The notes under the pieces: model-generated
Told to the model about the DNA's origin: nothing
What the model saw: only the letters and a program-made list of their open reading frames with translations
Databases searched by the model: none
In this document: positions 1-10,948 of the stretch, piece by piece
How positions within the stretch are numbered: position 1 is the stretch's first letter
Layout of the letters: each line of letters opens with the position of its first letter
Program-made: the position numbers and the translations under genes
Assembly: GCF_964656455.1 (NCBI RefSeq)
Contig: NC_135712.1
Location: 94,154,294 to 94,218,293 of the forward strand
Direction of reading: 5' to 3'
Source of the DNA: Halichoerus grypus
Taxonomy: Eukaryota; Chordata; Mammalia; Carnivora; Phocidae
DNA length: 64,000 nt

Positions 1-654
1 TTTGAGGATAAGAGTCCATCGGAACACCTTAATTTTTTTTTTTTTTTAATAAGAAAAAGAAACATTTTCCACAACCATCTGGTTTCTATGTAAATGTACG
101 CAGTGACTCTGGAGCCATCCAAATCCCAGTACGCATTGCACTTCCTCACTGACTCTTTGGTGAATCAGAAGAAGAATCAAAAGCCTCTTTGAGGATTACA
201 GAAAAGGAATTCCACATGTGTTAGTGTGTGCATGTATAGGCAATTTATTTTAGAGAAAAGCTTCACTAAAATCAAATGAATATAATCTAAACATGCTTTT
301 AAAAGATTAAAATAAAAAAAAAGATGAATCTGGCAAGCCCTTTGAATTTTATAGTAGGGTCAATTTATATGGTCCCTCCTATGTATTTTGAGATCAATCT
401 TAAGTGGAACTTGAGATAAATGATGTTTTTAAGGTCTCTATCATTTTCCAGAGTGTTATGACACTTGTAAAACTGTAAGAAACACTTGCGGTGAACTATT
501 CCTGCCTTTTATTATCATTTACTGAAAGTTATTTTTGTAGATATATCCTGTCTTCAAGTTTTTATTACATAAATCCTTTTATCACCTTTTCGGGAGGATG
601 ATGGTTAATACTTTTATGGCTGTGTATATTTTATAAGTATTTTTATGTACAATA
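1..654. other. Unassigned AT-rich noncoding DNA
   Basis: I see no gene or repeat family here. The stretch is AT-rich, with a poly-T run near position 35 and an A-rich run near 310. No open frame of note is present. Confidence 0.6.
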
Positions 655-800
655 TTGGATTCCATACTCAAAGCCATTCTCTTAGGTAGGTATGATGTCT
701 GCTCCCAATTTTTAGATGAGAAAACCAAGGTTCAGTGAGATCCAAACCTGCACACATTTGGTAAGTGGTCAGGTTGGGAGCTTGAAGTCACAAGTATGCT
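655..800 (-). mobile_element. MIR SINE fragment, minus strand
   Basis: The plus strand reads like the reverse complement of the MIR core: 'ttaggtaggtatgatgtc', then 'tttagatgagaaaaccaagg', then a segment matching 'cacacatttggtaagtgg'. This is the usual order of the MIR core and tRNA-like half read backwards. Old mammalian SINE, strongly diverged. It is followed head-on by a second MIR in the opposite orientation. Confidence 0.65.
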
Positions 801-937
801 TAGACCGTCTTCCCTGTTTATTAGCTATGTGGCCAGTGACAATTTGCTTAACCTTTGTAAGCCTCATTTGTCTCATTTGCAAAATGGGATTAATATATTT
901 ATCTTGCTGGTAGTGGCATAAGAATTAAATGTATTAT
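801..937 (+). mobile_element. MIR SINE, 5' part (interrupted by L1)
   Basis: The sequence contains 'ttagctatgtggccagtgac', 'tttgcttaacctttgtaagc' and 'tctcatttgcaaaatggg', which follow the MIR core consensus in order. The element is broken at 937 by an L1 insertion and resumes at 1550. It faces the adjacent minus-strand MIR at 655-800. Confidence 0.75.
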
Positions 938-1532
938 GCAACCATCAAAATGAATGAAATCTTGCCGTTTGCAACGACGTGGTTGGAACTGGAGGGTATT
1001 ATGCTGAGCGAAATAAGTCAACCAGAGAAAGACATGTATCATATGATCTTACTGATATGAGGAATTCTTAATTCAGGAAACAAACAGGGTTGCTGGAGTG
1101 GTGGGGGGTGGGAGGGATGGGGTGGCTGGATGATAGACATTGGGGAGGGTATGTGCTAGGGCGAGTGCTGTGAATTGTGTAAGACTGTTGAATCACAGAC
1201 CTGTACCTCTGAAACAAATAATACATTATACGTTAAAAAAAAGAAGAAGATAGTAGGAAGGGAAAAATGAAGGAGGAAATCAGAGCGGGGGATGAACCAT
1301 GAGAGACTATGGACTCTGAGAAACAAACTGAGGGTTCTAGAGGGGAGGGGGGCAGGGGGATGGGTTAGCCTGGTGATGGGTATTAAAGAGGGCACATATT
1401 GAATGGAGCATTGGGTGTTGTACGCAAACAATGAATCATGGAACACTACATCAAAAAACTAATGATGTAATGTGCGGTGATTAACATAACATAGTAAAAT
1501 AAAATAAAATAAAATTAAATTAAATTAAAAAA
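938..1532 (+). mobile_element. 5'-truncated LINE-1 3' end, carnivore type
   Basis: This is the end of an L1 element reading left to right: the distal ORF2 ending (around 'ggaactggagggtattatgc' and 'gaaataagtcaaccagagaa'), a G-rich 3' untranslated region with two CTGAGAAACAAAC-like segments, and an A-rich AAAT/AAATTAAAT tail. A 17-bp target duplication with one mismatch flanks it: agaattaaatgtattat at 921-937 and agaattacatgtattat at 1533-1549. The copy is far too short for retrotransposition. Its target is an older MIR, so the relative ages are clear. Confidence 0.9.
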
Positions 1533-1549
1533 AGAATTACATGTATTAT

Positions 1550-1625
1550 ATATTTAAGATGTTTGTGTAATACCTGGAACATAATAAATGTGAAAAATGA
1601 TGATTCGCTGGGTAGCAATTACTGT
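1550..1625 (+). mobile_element. MIR SINE, 3' part (continuation after L1)
   Basis: The segment 'tttgtgtaatacctggaaca' followed by 'taataaatgtg' matches the MIR 3' end (the 'gtgcctggcacatagtaagt..aataaatg' part). With 801-937 it makes one MIR interrupted by the L1 insertion. Confidence 0.65.
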
Positions 1626-1837
1626 CATTAATAGTACCATGAGAGGCAGAAGTAGTACTATTTGTGATGGCATCATAGTCAACATGATTATCTAAAATTT
1701 ACCCACTTTACATTTTGGGAAATTTGCACTTTAGCTATAAATATATAAGTAATTGAGCACCACAATTATCATCTATGGCTCTGTTGCTTAGGTCTGTAGG
1801 CAGAGGTACATATTTCAATATAAATTTAGGATCTATG

Positions 1838-2030
1838 GGGATGCCTGGGTGGCTCAGTCAGATAAGCATCTGCCTTCTGCTCAGGTCATGATCCTGGGGT
1901 CCTGGGATCGAGTCCCGCATCAGGCTCCTTGCTCAGTGGGGAGCCTGCTTCTCCCTCTGCCCCTCCTCCTCCCCCCCTGCTTGTGCTCCCTCTCTCTCTC
2001 TCTGACAAATAAAATCTTTAAAAAAAATAG
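1838..2030 (+). mobile_element. Can-SINE (tRNA-derived carnivore SINE)
   Basis: The tRNA-like head shows an A box (TGGCTCAGTC) and a B box near 'gggatcgagtcccgcatcag'. It is followed by a CT-rich body and an AAATAAAATCTTTAAAAAAA tail. The target duplication is 14 bp with one mismatch: atttaggatctatg (1824-1837) and atttagggtctatg (2031-2044). It is a retroposed copy, not a tRNA gene: it lacks an acceptor-stem fold and ends in the SINE tail. Confidence 0.95.
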
Positions 2031-2044
2031 ATTTAGGGTCTATG

Positions 2045-2535
2045 AATATAGGTAAAATGGATGAAATGACAGCTTTATTATCTGAGTTTAGTAAAATGTT
2101 ATTTATAATGGAAGATGTTACGTAAATGGAAATGTCACTTATTTTGGTTATATGAAATTTCTATTCTGTGGATTATATTTAATTTTATTTTGAAAAAATT
2201 AAAATCAAGGACAAATATATTTTTTGCCCTGGGACTTTATAGAAATAAGAAAGAAAATTTATTTTTGCTCAATCATTTCAGATGTCAATACATATTTTCA
2301 TGGAATCAGTCATAGGTAGTAATTATTATTTGTTAAATTGTTATTTATTCTTGTCTAGTCTTTTAGACACAGAATTATGAAAATATTTAATATTTTTTCT
2401 TAGGAGTTCTGCTATGAAAGTGCTCACTATTTTTTTTTTTTTAACTTAGTCCCAGGCTTGTACTAGGTGTGATTATGTTGCTTTCAAATAATAGTTAAGT
2501 GAGCTCTAAGAAGATTCTTTTCCTCCATTTGCAAT
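2045..2535. other. Unassigned AT-rich noncoding DNA
   Basis: I see nothing assignable here. AT-rich sequence with a poly-T run near 2431. Confidence 0.5.
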
Positions 2536-2539
2536 GCTT

Positions 2540-2850
2540 TTACCCTTCTTTATTCAGCTAATTCCTGTTTGGCCTTAAAAATTCCACCTACCCATCCCTT
2601 CTTTAAGAAGTCTTTTTCACTCCTGAAATAGATTTAGATATTCTTTTTTTTTTTTTTTTTTTTGGCTTACATAAAACTCTGTAAATACTTTTATCCTGGC
2701 ACTTTCCGTGCTGTATGATAATTTTTTGCTTACTTGTCTAGTTTTTAATTGATTCTTATGGATAAACATATTTTCTTACTCAGCTTCAAATGCTCATCAT
2801 CTGGCATATAGAAGATACAAAAAGTTGGTTATGGAATGAGTGAGTAGTAG
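2540..2850 (+). mobile_element. L2 LINE 3'-end fragment
   Basis: The order of weakly conserved blocks fits the 3' end of an L2: 'cctacccatcccttctttaa' (the consensus part on ~tcaagcctcacttcctcc), a T-rich region expanded into a poly-T run at about 2645-2663, then 'catctggcatatagaagata' and a terminal 'ggaatgagtgagt' resembling the GAATGAATG tail. Highly diverged. Confidence 0.5.
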
Positions 2851-2984
2851 TACTTTTAACTGTTTCTCCTGTCTCCAGGAGTTTTTTGCTAATTGAACAT
2901 ACCATAATGAAATAGAACAAATCATGTTTTGCAATACAACATTGAGAAACTGTTTGTTTGTCAAATTTTCCTACAGTTTTTATG

Positions 2985-3360
2985 GCTACCCTATGGAGGT
3001 AGATGGCGCTGGGCTGGTGCAGACATCCCAGGAAGCCATCAATGACCCAAATTCTTTCAATCTTTCTGCCTCATCATCCTCAGAGTTGGTGACTTTCATT
3101 CTCAAAGTTTTCTCAGAGTCACAGTATGGCCACCAGCACTCCAGCTATCACATCTAGGTTACAGATAGGAAAAAGAAGTAGGAAAAGTCAGAAGGCTCAC
3201 ACAACATTTTTTTGGAAGTCCCACACAACTATTTCTGCTTACATTTCATTAACCAGGTTTTAATTTCACATGACCATTGTAGTCTCAGAAACATCAGGTT
3301 TCAGTTGGGTACATTGCTGCTCTCCTTAAGGCAAGAGGGAAAAGAAAGGATATTATTTAG
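2985..3360 (+). repeat. Old interspersed repeat, family not named
   Basis: The block around 'gccaccagcactccagctat' and 'ggaagtcccacacaactatt' followed by 'tttcattaaccagg' resembles a widespread ancient mammalian repeat that I recognise by pattern but cannot name. A 77-codon open frame (2924-3157) overlaps it and looks like a chance frame. Confidence 0.35.
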
Positions 3361-3633
3361 GGAGGCAGCAGTCTATGTGACAAGACAATGAAGAAGATTA
3401 AAATGAGTTCACCAGTAGAGTTACGCATTCCCTCCTATCATGTTACGTTCAAATCTCTACCAGGACTCCTGAGTTCTTCCTAAGAGGATGGACAGAACAT
3501 TAAAAGTGACAGACAATGATCTTAACTCCGGTTATGGAACTATAATGAATGTAAAGTGTAAGTAGGCATGGAGGAAAGTGAGAAATGGAGGGATTTCCTT
3601 TGTATCCTGAAGGTCTCTAAGACAGGAGATCAC

Positions 3634-4142
3634 TCAGTGAATGTGAGAATTATAAGCAAGTTCATCCATTTGACTGTAAATTGCATGACGTTTAGGATTA
3701 AGTGTTTCTTCTTTATCGCTGTCTTCAGATTCCAACAAAGAACATGGCACCTGGCGTACTATCGGTGCTTGTTGATATTTTAGGATGAGGGCAAGGATAG
3801 AGGCCTTGGTTTGAGGTGGTTCTGAATTTATCAGCTTAACCAATTCTTCTTTCAATAGGTAGTTTCTTCTCATGGCTATTTTCTGAAGAGCAGCATTCAT
3901 CATTTCCAACCGGATGTGTATCTATAGTCCGTATAATGCCCCATTGACACTTCTATCAAAGGTGGCAGACAAGAAGCCATGGAAATGTATTGTCTTGTAT
4001 CAATAGTATTGAGTTCATGGCCCGAGTTTGATAATTGGGACATCTCACATAAAAATTCTGGATTCTGGCTAGACTCGAAGTGATAAAGATGCTGGCTACA
4101 TTGGGCACCCGTGGTGGCCAGGCAACAGGCAGGGCCTCCCAC
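3634..4142 (-). pseudogene. Frameshifted protein-coding relic, family unknown
   Basis: Two overlapping minus-strand open frames read like one protein split by a frameshift. The 5' part (4142 down to 3900) ends in ...GHYTDYRYTSGWK and a stop. The 3' part (3909 down to 3634) reads ALQKIAMRRNYLLKEELVKL, then a segment ending ...SLLESEDSDKE and ...IYSQMDELAYNSHIH before a stop. The 3' part looks like a soluble helical protein with an acidic Ser/Asp/Glu patch and has ordinary protein composition, unlike the other frames in the window. CpG dinucleotides are also more frequent than in the flanks. The first frame meets a stop just upstream of 4142, and the only junction between the two halves is a 1- or 2-nt shift near 3900-3909. 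No A-tail or target duplication was found, so I cannot tell a processed copy from a decayed exon. I do not recognise the family. Confidence 0.45.
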
Positions 4143-4971
4143 CTACCACAGTCTCCAAGAAGCCAGAGTCAATCATCTCCCTAACCTGCCTGGCCCTGTA
4201 GGACATCTGTTTTTTGGCCCCTTCTCTAGGCTCCAGATACTACCTGTTTGTGTAGACAGATGCTTTGTTCACTGGTTAGGATTTAACTTGCTCACCTAGT
4301 TTTTATTCTGAATGATTCTTCTTCTTCTTGTCAGGTCTGGACCTGTTTGCTTATATAACAGATTGAAACAACTAGGGAAATTCTTATCTTATTCTAACTC
4401 AACAATGAAATGTAACATGGCGTAATTTCTGGGCTGGCTGACCTCGCCGACTTCCAGTACTTTTGGAATCACTGGAAGGTAACATTGTCATTTTTCACAA
4501 AATCACTTCTAATAAGATGAATCTCCAATTAAAAAAAATATTTCAGTTTATTAAACGTAAAAGAAATTAAATTTCTCTGTTTTTTTTTTTTAAAGAGAAC
4601 CCATGTGTGTACACTCACCACTATGTTTCCATACTGATGTCAAATAACGTTTCCTCATCTGAGAATGGGAAGAGTCACCAGAAGGGGATTCTGTGTGAAC
4701 CTTGGGGTGTTAGTTAAGGAACAAACAATATCTACCAGCAGGATCAGTTCAGTGTTTCAGACAGTAAGAGGCCTTGTTCTAAAGTCAGATAGAGGTAAAT
4801 GATCTTAAGCCTCATATTTTATATATTTATAAATTATGTATTCCATGAAATATTTTAAAAACTCAGGTGATTATGGCTCTGGCATGAGGTATAATAGTCT
4901 TCTACCCTGTGGGTGGAGAATAGGAGGACTGACCCTGTTTTGTGCTACGTTGAATTTGGGAGCTAGGCCTT
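4143..4971. other. Unassigned noncoding DNA
   Basis: I see no gene or clear repeat. There is a short CTT repeat at about 4317-4330 and an A/T-rich run near 4530-4595. Confidence 0.5.
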
Positions 4972-4986
4972 AGTCTTTGCATTTTC

Positions 4987-5166
4987 TTTTCTTTTAAGAT
5001 TTTATTTATTTGAGAGAGAGAGAGAGAGCACAGCGTGGGGGTGGGGGAGGGAAAAGTAGACTCCCCGCTGAGCAGGGAGCCTGATGTGCGGCTTGATCCC
5101 AGAACCCTGGGATCATGACCTAAGCCGAAGGCAGATGCTTAACCGACTGAGCCACCCAGCTGCCCC
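4987..5166 (-). mobile_element. Can-SINE, minus strand
   Basis: The reverse-oriented SINE starts with the tail (TTTTAAGATTTTATTTATTT) and a GA-rich body. It ends with the inverted head 'cgactgagccacccagctgc'. A perfect 15-bp target duplication, agtctttgcattttc, lies at 4972-4986 and 5167-5181. Confidence 0.95.
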
Positions 5167-5181
5167 AGTCTTTGCATTTTC

Positions 5182-7285
5182 ATTTAGCAAGTGGGCACCT
5201 CCTTAGAGCTGCCATATCTGCTTTCTCTACCACATTGAATTCATGTTGCATTCAGGACTCCAATAATTTTCATTCCAACATGCTCTACTTTCATAGGCAT
5301 TGGTTAAATGCCTATCAAATTTAAGTATATTTTAACAAACTAATAACTTCCTTTTCTATAATAGAATGTTTTAAAACACTTACATAGTGCTGAATAATTT
5401 AGTTCAGTTATATGATGACAAGACTAAACAAACTTCCTCTAGAGTTCTGGGTTTTTCATTTCGTTACTTTGCTCTAAGCAAGCAAATAGAGATGAGCTAT
5501 GAAATTTTAGGACTTTGCCTTGAAACACGATCTAGTTGACTTATAAAATTTGAGATGTTGACAAAATGTGCAGTCAATAATCAAATAAATGCAGTTACTT
5601 CATTTTATGTCAACAGAGAAGGTGAAAAGTGCAACTTAACTGGCTTGGTGAGATTGGAAGGAGGGGCTGGGAACATACAAGAGACAACAAAGAGATAGTT
5701 GGTAAGATTTAGAGGCTTGCTTCAGCAGGGGTGGTGAGAAGGCAGTGTGACAAAGTTCAGTCGGGTCAAACAAAGTGCAGAAACTTCCTCCTAGACACTG
5801 AAGGGAGGGTTTAGCATGGACAGAAAATGTTCGAATGTTGTAATCTAGAGACAGCTCATATGATAGTTGATGTGCTGTTTCTGTCTCATCCTACTGTTCC
5901 TTTTGATCCAGGAAGTAGAGAAATCACCTTATCTCTCATGTACCAGGATGATATCATTAAAATAGGACATGTTTTTGAAGTGTGGTATTTAAGGGCTTCA
6001 AAGAAGGTGTAGAGTGTTATAGGATCAGCACATGCCTACTTCTCAAAAGCAGTTATGAGGACACATTGATTTAGCGAAGACATCCTTTTGAAAGAAGGGC
6101 CGCCTCAATAATGATAAAGTGTGTATGTCATGTCTGTTGTATTACATATATTGCCTAAGAGATACGGAGTTTACTCCCTGACCTAGATCTTGGCAAAAAT
6201 ACAAGTCAGTGTTTTTTATGCTATTTTTCTTTTTTTTACTTCTGTGAGAAGATATCATCCAATTGGCAAAAAAGTACTCAAGTTTCATTATGTTTCCAAA
6301 TCAAGCTATATCAGCACATTATCATAAATGCAAACAACGAAATGATTTTTCTTTTGCAAGGTAGAGCGTTTGTTTCAGATGAGCTGATGTCTGTGATTTT
6401 GCGTATGTGGCTATTTGACACGCCTTTTGTTTCTGACCCTATAGTTGACCTTGGAAGTGGCTTGCTTTAACCATGATGGATATACCAAAAGATTTATTTT
6501 TGTCATCTAAGAGTTGAGTCTTAGGCTATGGGGAGCATGAAAACTGCTTATTGAAAGTAGGCTTGGCAAACCTTTGCTTTCAAATAATCTTCCAGAAGCT
6601 CATCTAATTTTGCTAATTAGTGAGAGATAAAATATACCCACATTGTCCTTTGCAGTGACTTGAACCCTCTGCCCTTCTTGATGATAATAGTATTAAATAC
6701 ATGTGTACTTATTGCATTGAATATTAATTAGCACAAACTGAAAAGAGAGGATTTTGTTACACACCAATAACACTTTCATGAAATTAATGTTTAATTTCAC
6801 ACAAGTACTTTAATACCCCTTCTGAACTGGTAGAAATAACAAAGGTAACATGATTTTAATTTGCTGATCTACAAAAAAAAGTGTTTAAATAAACTCTGAC
6901 TATTGAAGCCTGATTTTAATAAATAATTCAGGAACGAAAGAACCGTCATTTCTGTGGGAAGCAAAAGGAGACCATTCAACTAGTAGTGACCTTGTCACTG
7001 AAAATTAAGCTCTCTCTCCGAATCTAAAAATCAAAGCTTAAAAGGCCACTCTCTCCATAATATTTCATTAACTTTTCGAAATGAAATACCTATTGATTAG
7101 ATTTTCTTTCAGATAATAAATTCTACATGTCTATTCTGTCACTTCAATTACAGTATTTACTTGTACACAAGGAAAATGTTTTTACATCTGAAATTCATAT
7201 ACTTTTTCAAAACAACATACTGTAGACGTTCAGGTGAGATAATTTTTTTCCTTTCTCTGAATAGAATATTGCCCCATATGCTCAA
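5182..7285. other. Unassigned noncoding DNA
   Basis: I recognise no gene or transposon over these 2.1 kb. Open frames are short and uncorrelated with any coding signal. The part at about 6597-6830 is free of repeats and rich in TAATTA-type motifs; see findings. Confidence 0.5.
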
Positions 7286-7289
7286 CAGC

Positions 7290-7640
7290 ATCTATGCATT
7301 CTCTTCTAATGTTTTGCCTATGCTGTTTTCTGCCTGGAGTGCCCTTTCTCCCATCCCCTCTGTAGATCCTCAGCAAAATCTTACTCCTCCATCCAAGCCT
7401 AGTTCAAGTGTTGCCTCTGCTGTGAGCCTCCTCAAGCTTTTTCCGAAATGCAATATCCTTCCTCTTCCTCGGGGCTCCTCTAACATTGTTGGCGGCTTGC
7501 ACTGTTGGTGTGGCCCCTGTGGCCATGTTGTCTCAGCCCTTTGCTGGATTTGAAGCCATTATGGCTCATCTTCTTCCTATTTTCACCTCCAGTGCCTGGT
7601 TCAGGGCTAGGCACATAGGGTTGTTGAACGGAGTTTAGAG
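7290..7640 (+). mobile_element. L2 LINE 3' fragment
   Basis: The segments 'ctgcctggagtgccctttct', 'ttcaagtgttgcctctgctg' and the end 'agtgcctggttcagggctag' with 'gcacatagggttgttgaacg' follow the order of the L2 3' end. A 130-codon open frame (7161-7553) runs through it and is not a gene. Confidence 0.8.
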
Positions 7641-9250
7641 TTACACGTTTTGGAAGCTACAGTGTTTGTTCTGACCCTTTGGTTTCTATTTCTGCTTTGT
7701 GGAAATCAGTGCAGCTTCAGGGATCTTTATCTCTTCATAGTTTACATGAAATATTCCACATCTGGCAACTATCACCTCCATAAATAACATTCAGAGTAGT
7801 TATTTTACTTTCTTTAGTAAAGGGAAGCGAGAAGGAGCCGCAGACTCTGCCGGCCGGCTTCTAGAAAGAAAACACAGGCCTCCAAGATGTCAGAAGATTG
7901 TATATGTTAGTTGATAGAGTGCGTTCAGTGTTCTTGAAGGATCAAAAACCCAAGTTAGTGTTGAACTCAATTTTCCATCTTCTCCAATAGTGGCTCAGTT
8001 TAGATTTGAGGTCTGTTGGTGTTAGAGGGCTGTCATGTAAAATGTCTTGGGGCTCTCCATGCCCATCAGACACATTTACCCTAAGCCATCCAATAGTGCC
8101 ACATTTACCCTCTCAAGGGGGGTGAATTGAATTATTAAATACGCCTTAAAACAAGAGTGGTGGTGAGGGGTAGATTTCATTTTTTAGTCATTATATCATG
8201 GCCCTTATTCAGTATTCCTAGGTCCTCTTGCCGAGAGCAGGGTTTATAAATGTTCACTTGGAATTTGACTAGCAGAACAGTAACCCATTGGCTCAAAGAC
8301 CATCCCACCCAGACTGCAGTGGTTGCTGGAAAGATAGTCCAAGGTTTGCTCCTGCAAGTGAAACACATGGACTCTTAGTCTTGCTCCTGTTCTGTGAATG
8401 GCCTGCGGCTGCACAGTCTCCTCCTGAGCTTTCGTTCACCTCCTTCCCAGAAGCTCAGTGAGGACTTTTCCCTCTTCATAAGGGAGTTCTCAAAGTCATG
8501 CCACTTTAGACTCTGTGCTCTGGTATCGATCATTCTGGATTTAGTACTCCGCTGCCTGGAAAATAGGAGCCGTGTGTAGTGGGAAGTGTTGTTACATCCG
8601 GAGCCACTGTCCGCGAGGTAACGGTGAGGTGTACCAAGTGTGGCTGGATTTTACTGGTATGAGGGAGTTGGCAGAGAAGGGAGGGGAGAGGGGAGAAGAG
8701 GCTGTGGAAATACCCTCGGGAAAAAGTCCCCACAGTTGAATCTTCCAGTTGTCTGAACAAGTTCTTCCTGGCAGACTGCAGTAGTGGTGGGAGCCCCAGC
8801 CCATTGTCATTACCCTCTTCCTACCCCAGTGGCAGGGAGGTTTTGGTTCTGGGTGTCTGTTGTGTGCTTAGTGCTGAGAGAGAATCCGAGTGGAGTGGAA
8901 GACATTGAACCGGGGAAGAAGAATGGGAGGATCTGTGCTGAGTTCCTTCTCTTCTGCTCATGAGCTGTGACTTTAGTACTTGGCCTAAACTTCCAGAAAG
9001 TCAGTTCTCGCCTTTGCCAAATAATAATGAAGTCCACCTCCTCCCTAGAGGGTTTCTTAAATGAAGTTTTAAGGGATGTTTTCTGGGAAAATACTTCAAA
9101 AACTGTGAAATCTTTTTTTGACAAAATATTAAATGTATAGAGCAGTGCATGCACTTAAAATTCTCTAGCGCCCCCCCCCCCATTTTCTTAAAGGAGAAAT
9201 ATGTATCTCCTTTCCTCATACTTTGACTATCTGTATACTTCTGAATTCTT
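7641..9250. other. Unassigned noncoding DNA
   Basis: I recognise no repeat or gene. A small GC-rich spot (GCCGGCCGGC) lies near 7850, and a purine-rich segment at about 8650-8710 on the plus strand. Open frames on the minus strand at 8530-8810 are purine/pyrimidine-bias frames. Confidence 0.45.
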
Positions 9251-9254
9251 CTGG

Positions 9255-9375
9255 GGCAGATGGCTGTGGACAGAGCATTTGTCACCCCACCCGAGTGAGC
9301 ATGGTTTCCTCGTCTGTAAATTGGGAACAATAATATCCACCACCCAGGGTTATAGTGAGGATGAAACAAAACAAT
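9255..9375 (+). mobile_element. MIR SINE core fragment
   Basis: 'gtttcctcgtctgtaaattg', then 'ggaacaataatatccaccac' and 'gggttatagtgaggatgaaa' match the distal MIR core in order. A run of C at 9171-9181 lies just upstream. Confidence 0.7.
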
Positions 9376-10675
9376 TTCTGTCCGCACAGAATGCCGTGGG
9401 AGCTCGCTGAGCTTTGGTTTCCGCACCCCTTCCCTCTCAACCCCCCAGGCCTCTACTCCAGTGAAATAAAATCCTTCTTGTATAACGCAGGAAGCCCCGG
9501 GAACACATTCCTGCAAACCATGGAGGAAAGAAATACTTCCCTGTGTCCTGTCGGAGAGAGCAGGGCTTTGGCTGGGCTGATGTCAGAGCTGTGCTCCTGG
9601 CTGCCTTTTGGTCAAAAGAAATTTCAGTGTGCTGAAAAATCGCCAAGGAAGCCTTGTTCCTCTGCATGGGAAAGAAGCCATTTTTTGTCCATCCTCCAAG
9701 TCCTCCCTGCACAGATTACTGTCAAAACCGAGCACTTTATTTATAAAAATGCCAAATACTCTGATTATTTGGCGAATTACCATGCTGCTGTCAGTGAAGA
9801 AACAGCACATAGAATATAAAAACAATCTCCATTTTTATCATGCCTGTCACAGCTGGGAGGCCATGGAACAAGGGTGTATTGTTTGAAGGACAGGCGGCAG
9901 AGGCAATGCTCAGGCCCTTTGGTGGCCTCCTGGGCAGAGGGACTGTGGTCATAGTTGGTAAACAGTTACATGTTCTTTTACTGCCATAAATTAATTTCCA
10001 GATTCAGTGTTGAGATCTTGACATACTATTTCTTTTAGATCAGCTTTCCCTGGTCTGTCTGTCTGTCTCTCCTCTAATTCATAGGCCTTCTCAAATGTCT
10101 TTGTGCTTTCATGATACAGAAAGATTCAGTGGCTGTGTGACAAAAGGCAGTCCAACATTCACTGCTAGGTTTCCAGTGACTTCAAATTTCACTTCCAAGT
10201 GAAGCCTCCGGAAGGGAGACACAAACAATACTGGGGGATGAAGGGGGAAAGAGGTGATGACTCTCTACTGGACATTGGTTTCTGAACTCCTCAAGCCTAT
10301 TATTTCTGAGGCCAAGATGGATGCAAAGGACAGTAGCTCTTCCTGTATTTGTTGTGAGTATGTGTGCCTGTGTGTGAATGCGTGTGATGACTCTGAACAT
10401 CCTGGGCCTAACAGGTTGGCCCTGGAGAACCATTTCTTTTATCCTAAAACAGGCTCCATCACTGTATGAGCTTGTTGACGAATGAATCTAGTATCATCTC
10501 CCTTTAATAGCCACTTACGGGCATTTGTCGCTTTTAAGACATTTTTTTTCTAGGATGGTGAAACATATTTCTAGAGAGGATTAACCATATGATGCTTCAC
10601 TTCTCAAAGGGGGAACTTTATTAAGCTGTTCAGTTGATTCCATCCTGGTCGGCTGTGGTCAGGCTTGAGAGAAAG
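9376..10675. other. Repeat-free noncoding block
   Basis: No repeat is recognisable here. The 9400-9870 part carries overlapping chance frames on both strands (a 154-codon plus frame, 9355-9819) but no splice structure or protein motif. Its base composition and AT-rich motif cluster at 9735-9830 look more like conserved noncoding DNA. Confidence 0.45.
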
Positions 10676-10692
10676 AGCATCAAGTGATTTTT

Positions 10693-10797
10693 TTTTTAAT
10701 TTTATTATGTTATGTTCGTCACCATACAATACATCATTGGTTTTTGATGTGGTGATCCACGATCCATTGTTTTTGTATAACACCCAGTGCTCCATGC
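10693..10797 (-). mobile_element. Very short LINE-1 3' end, minus strand
   Basis: About 105 bp of carnivore L1 3' end in reverse: a poly-T/A-tail remnant, 'attttattatgttatgttcg', 'caccatacaatacatcattg' and 'cacccagtgctccatgcag'. A 17-bp target duplication, agcatcaagtgattttt, occurs at 10676-10692 and 10798-10814, so it is a genuine severely truncated insertion and not a fragment of a larger decayed L1. Confidence 0.9.
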
Positions 10798-10948
10798 AGC
10801 ATCAAGTGATTTTTAATGAAGAAGCTTCTATACCCAGAGCTTGTCGAGAGATAAGTGGAGTGAGCCACCAGGGGACCACATGGATGTGGGAAAGAAAAGA
10901 CAAAGCCCTAGATCCTCTTGGTGGATATAAGATAAGATTGGGTGTTAG

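Noticed and set aside
1838..2030. tRNA gene from A-box and B-box sequences in Can-SINEs
   Set aside because: All such boxes in the window sit in SINE heads with CT/A-rich tails and target duplications. None keeps a full cloverleaf.
7161..7553. 130-codon plus open frame
   Set aside because: Most of it is L2 3' sequence read in one frame. No start context or coding signal.
9001..9516. 171-codon minus open frame
   Set aside because: It crosses a MIR fragment and a poly-C run, contains no domain, and overlaps other long frames on the opposite strand. This points to chance.
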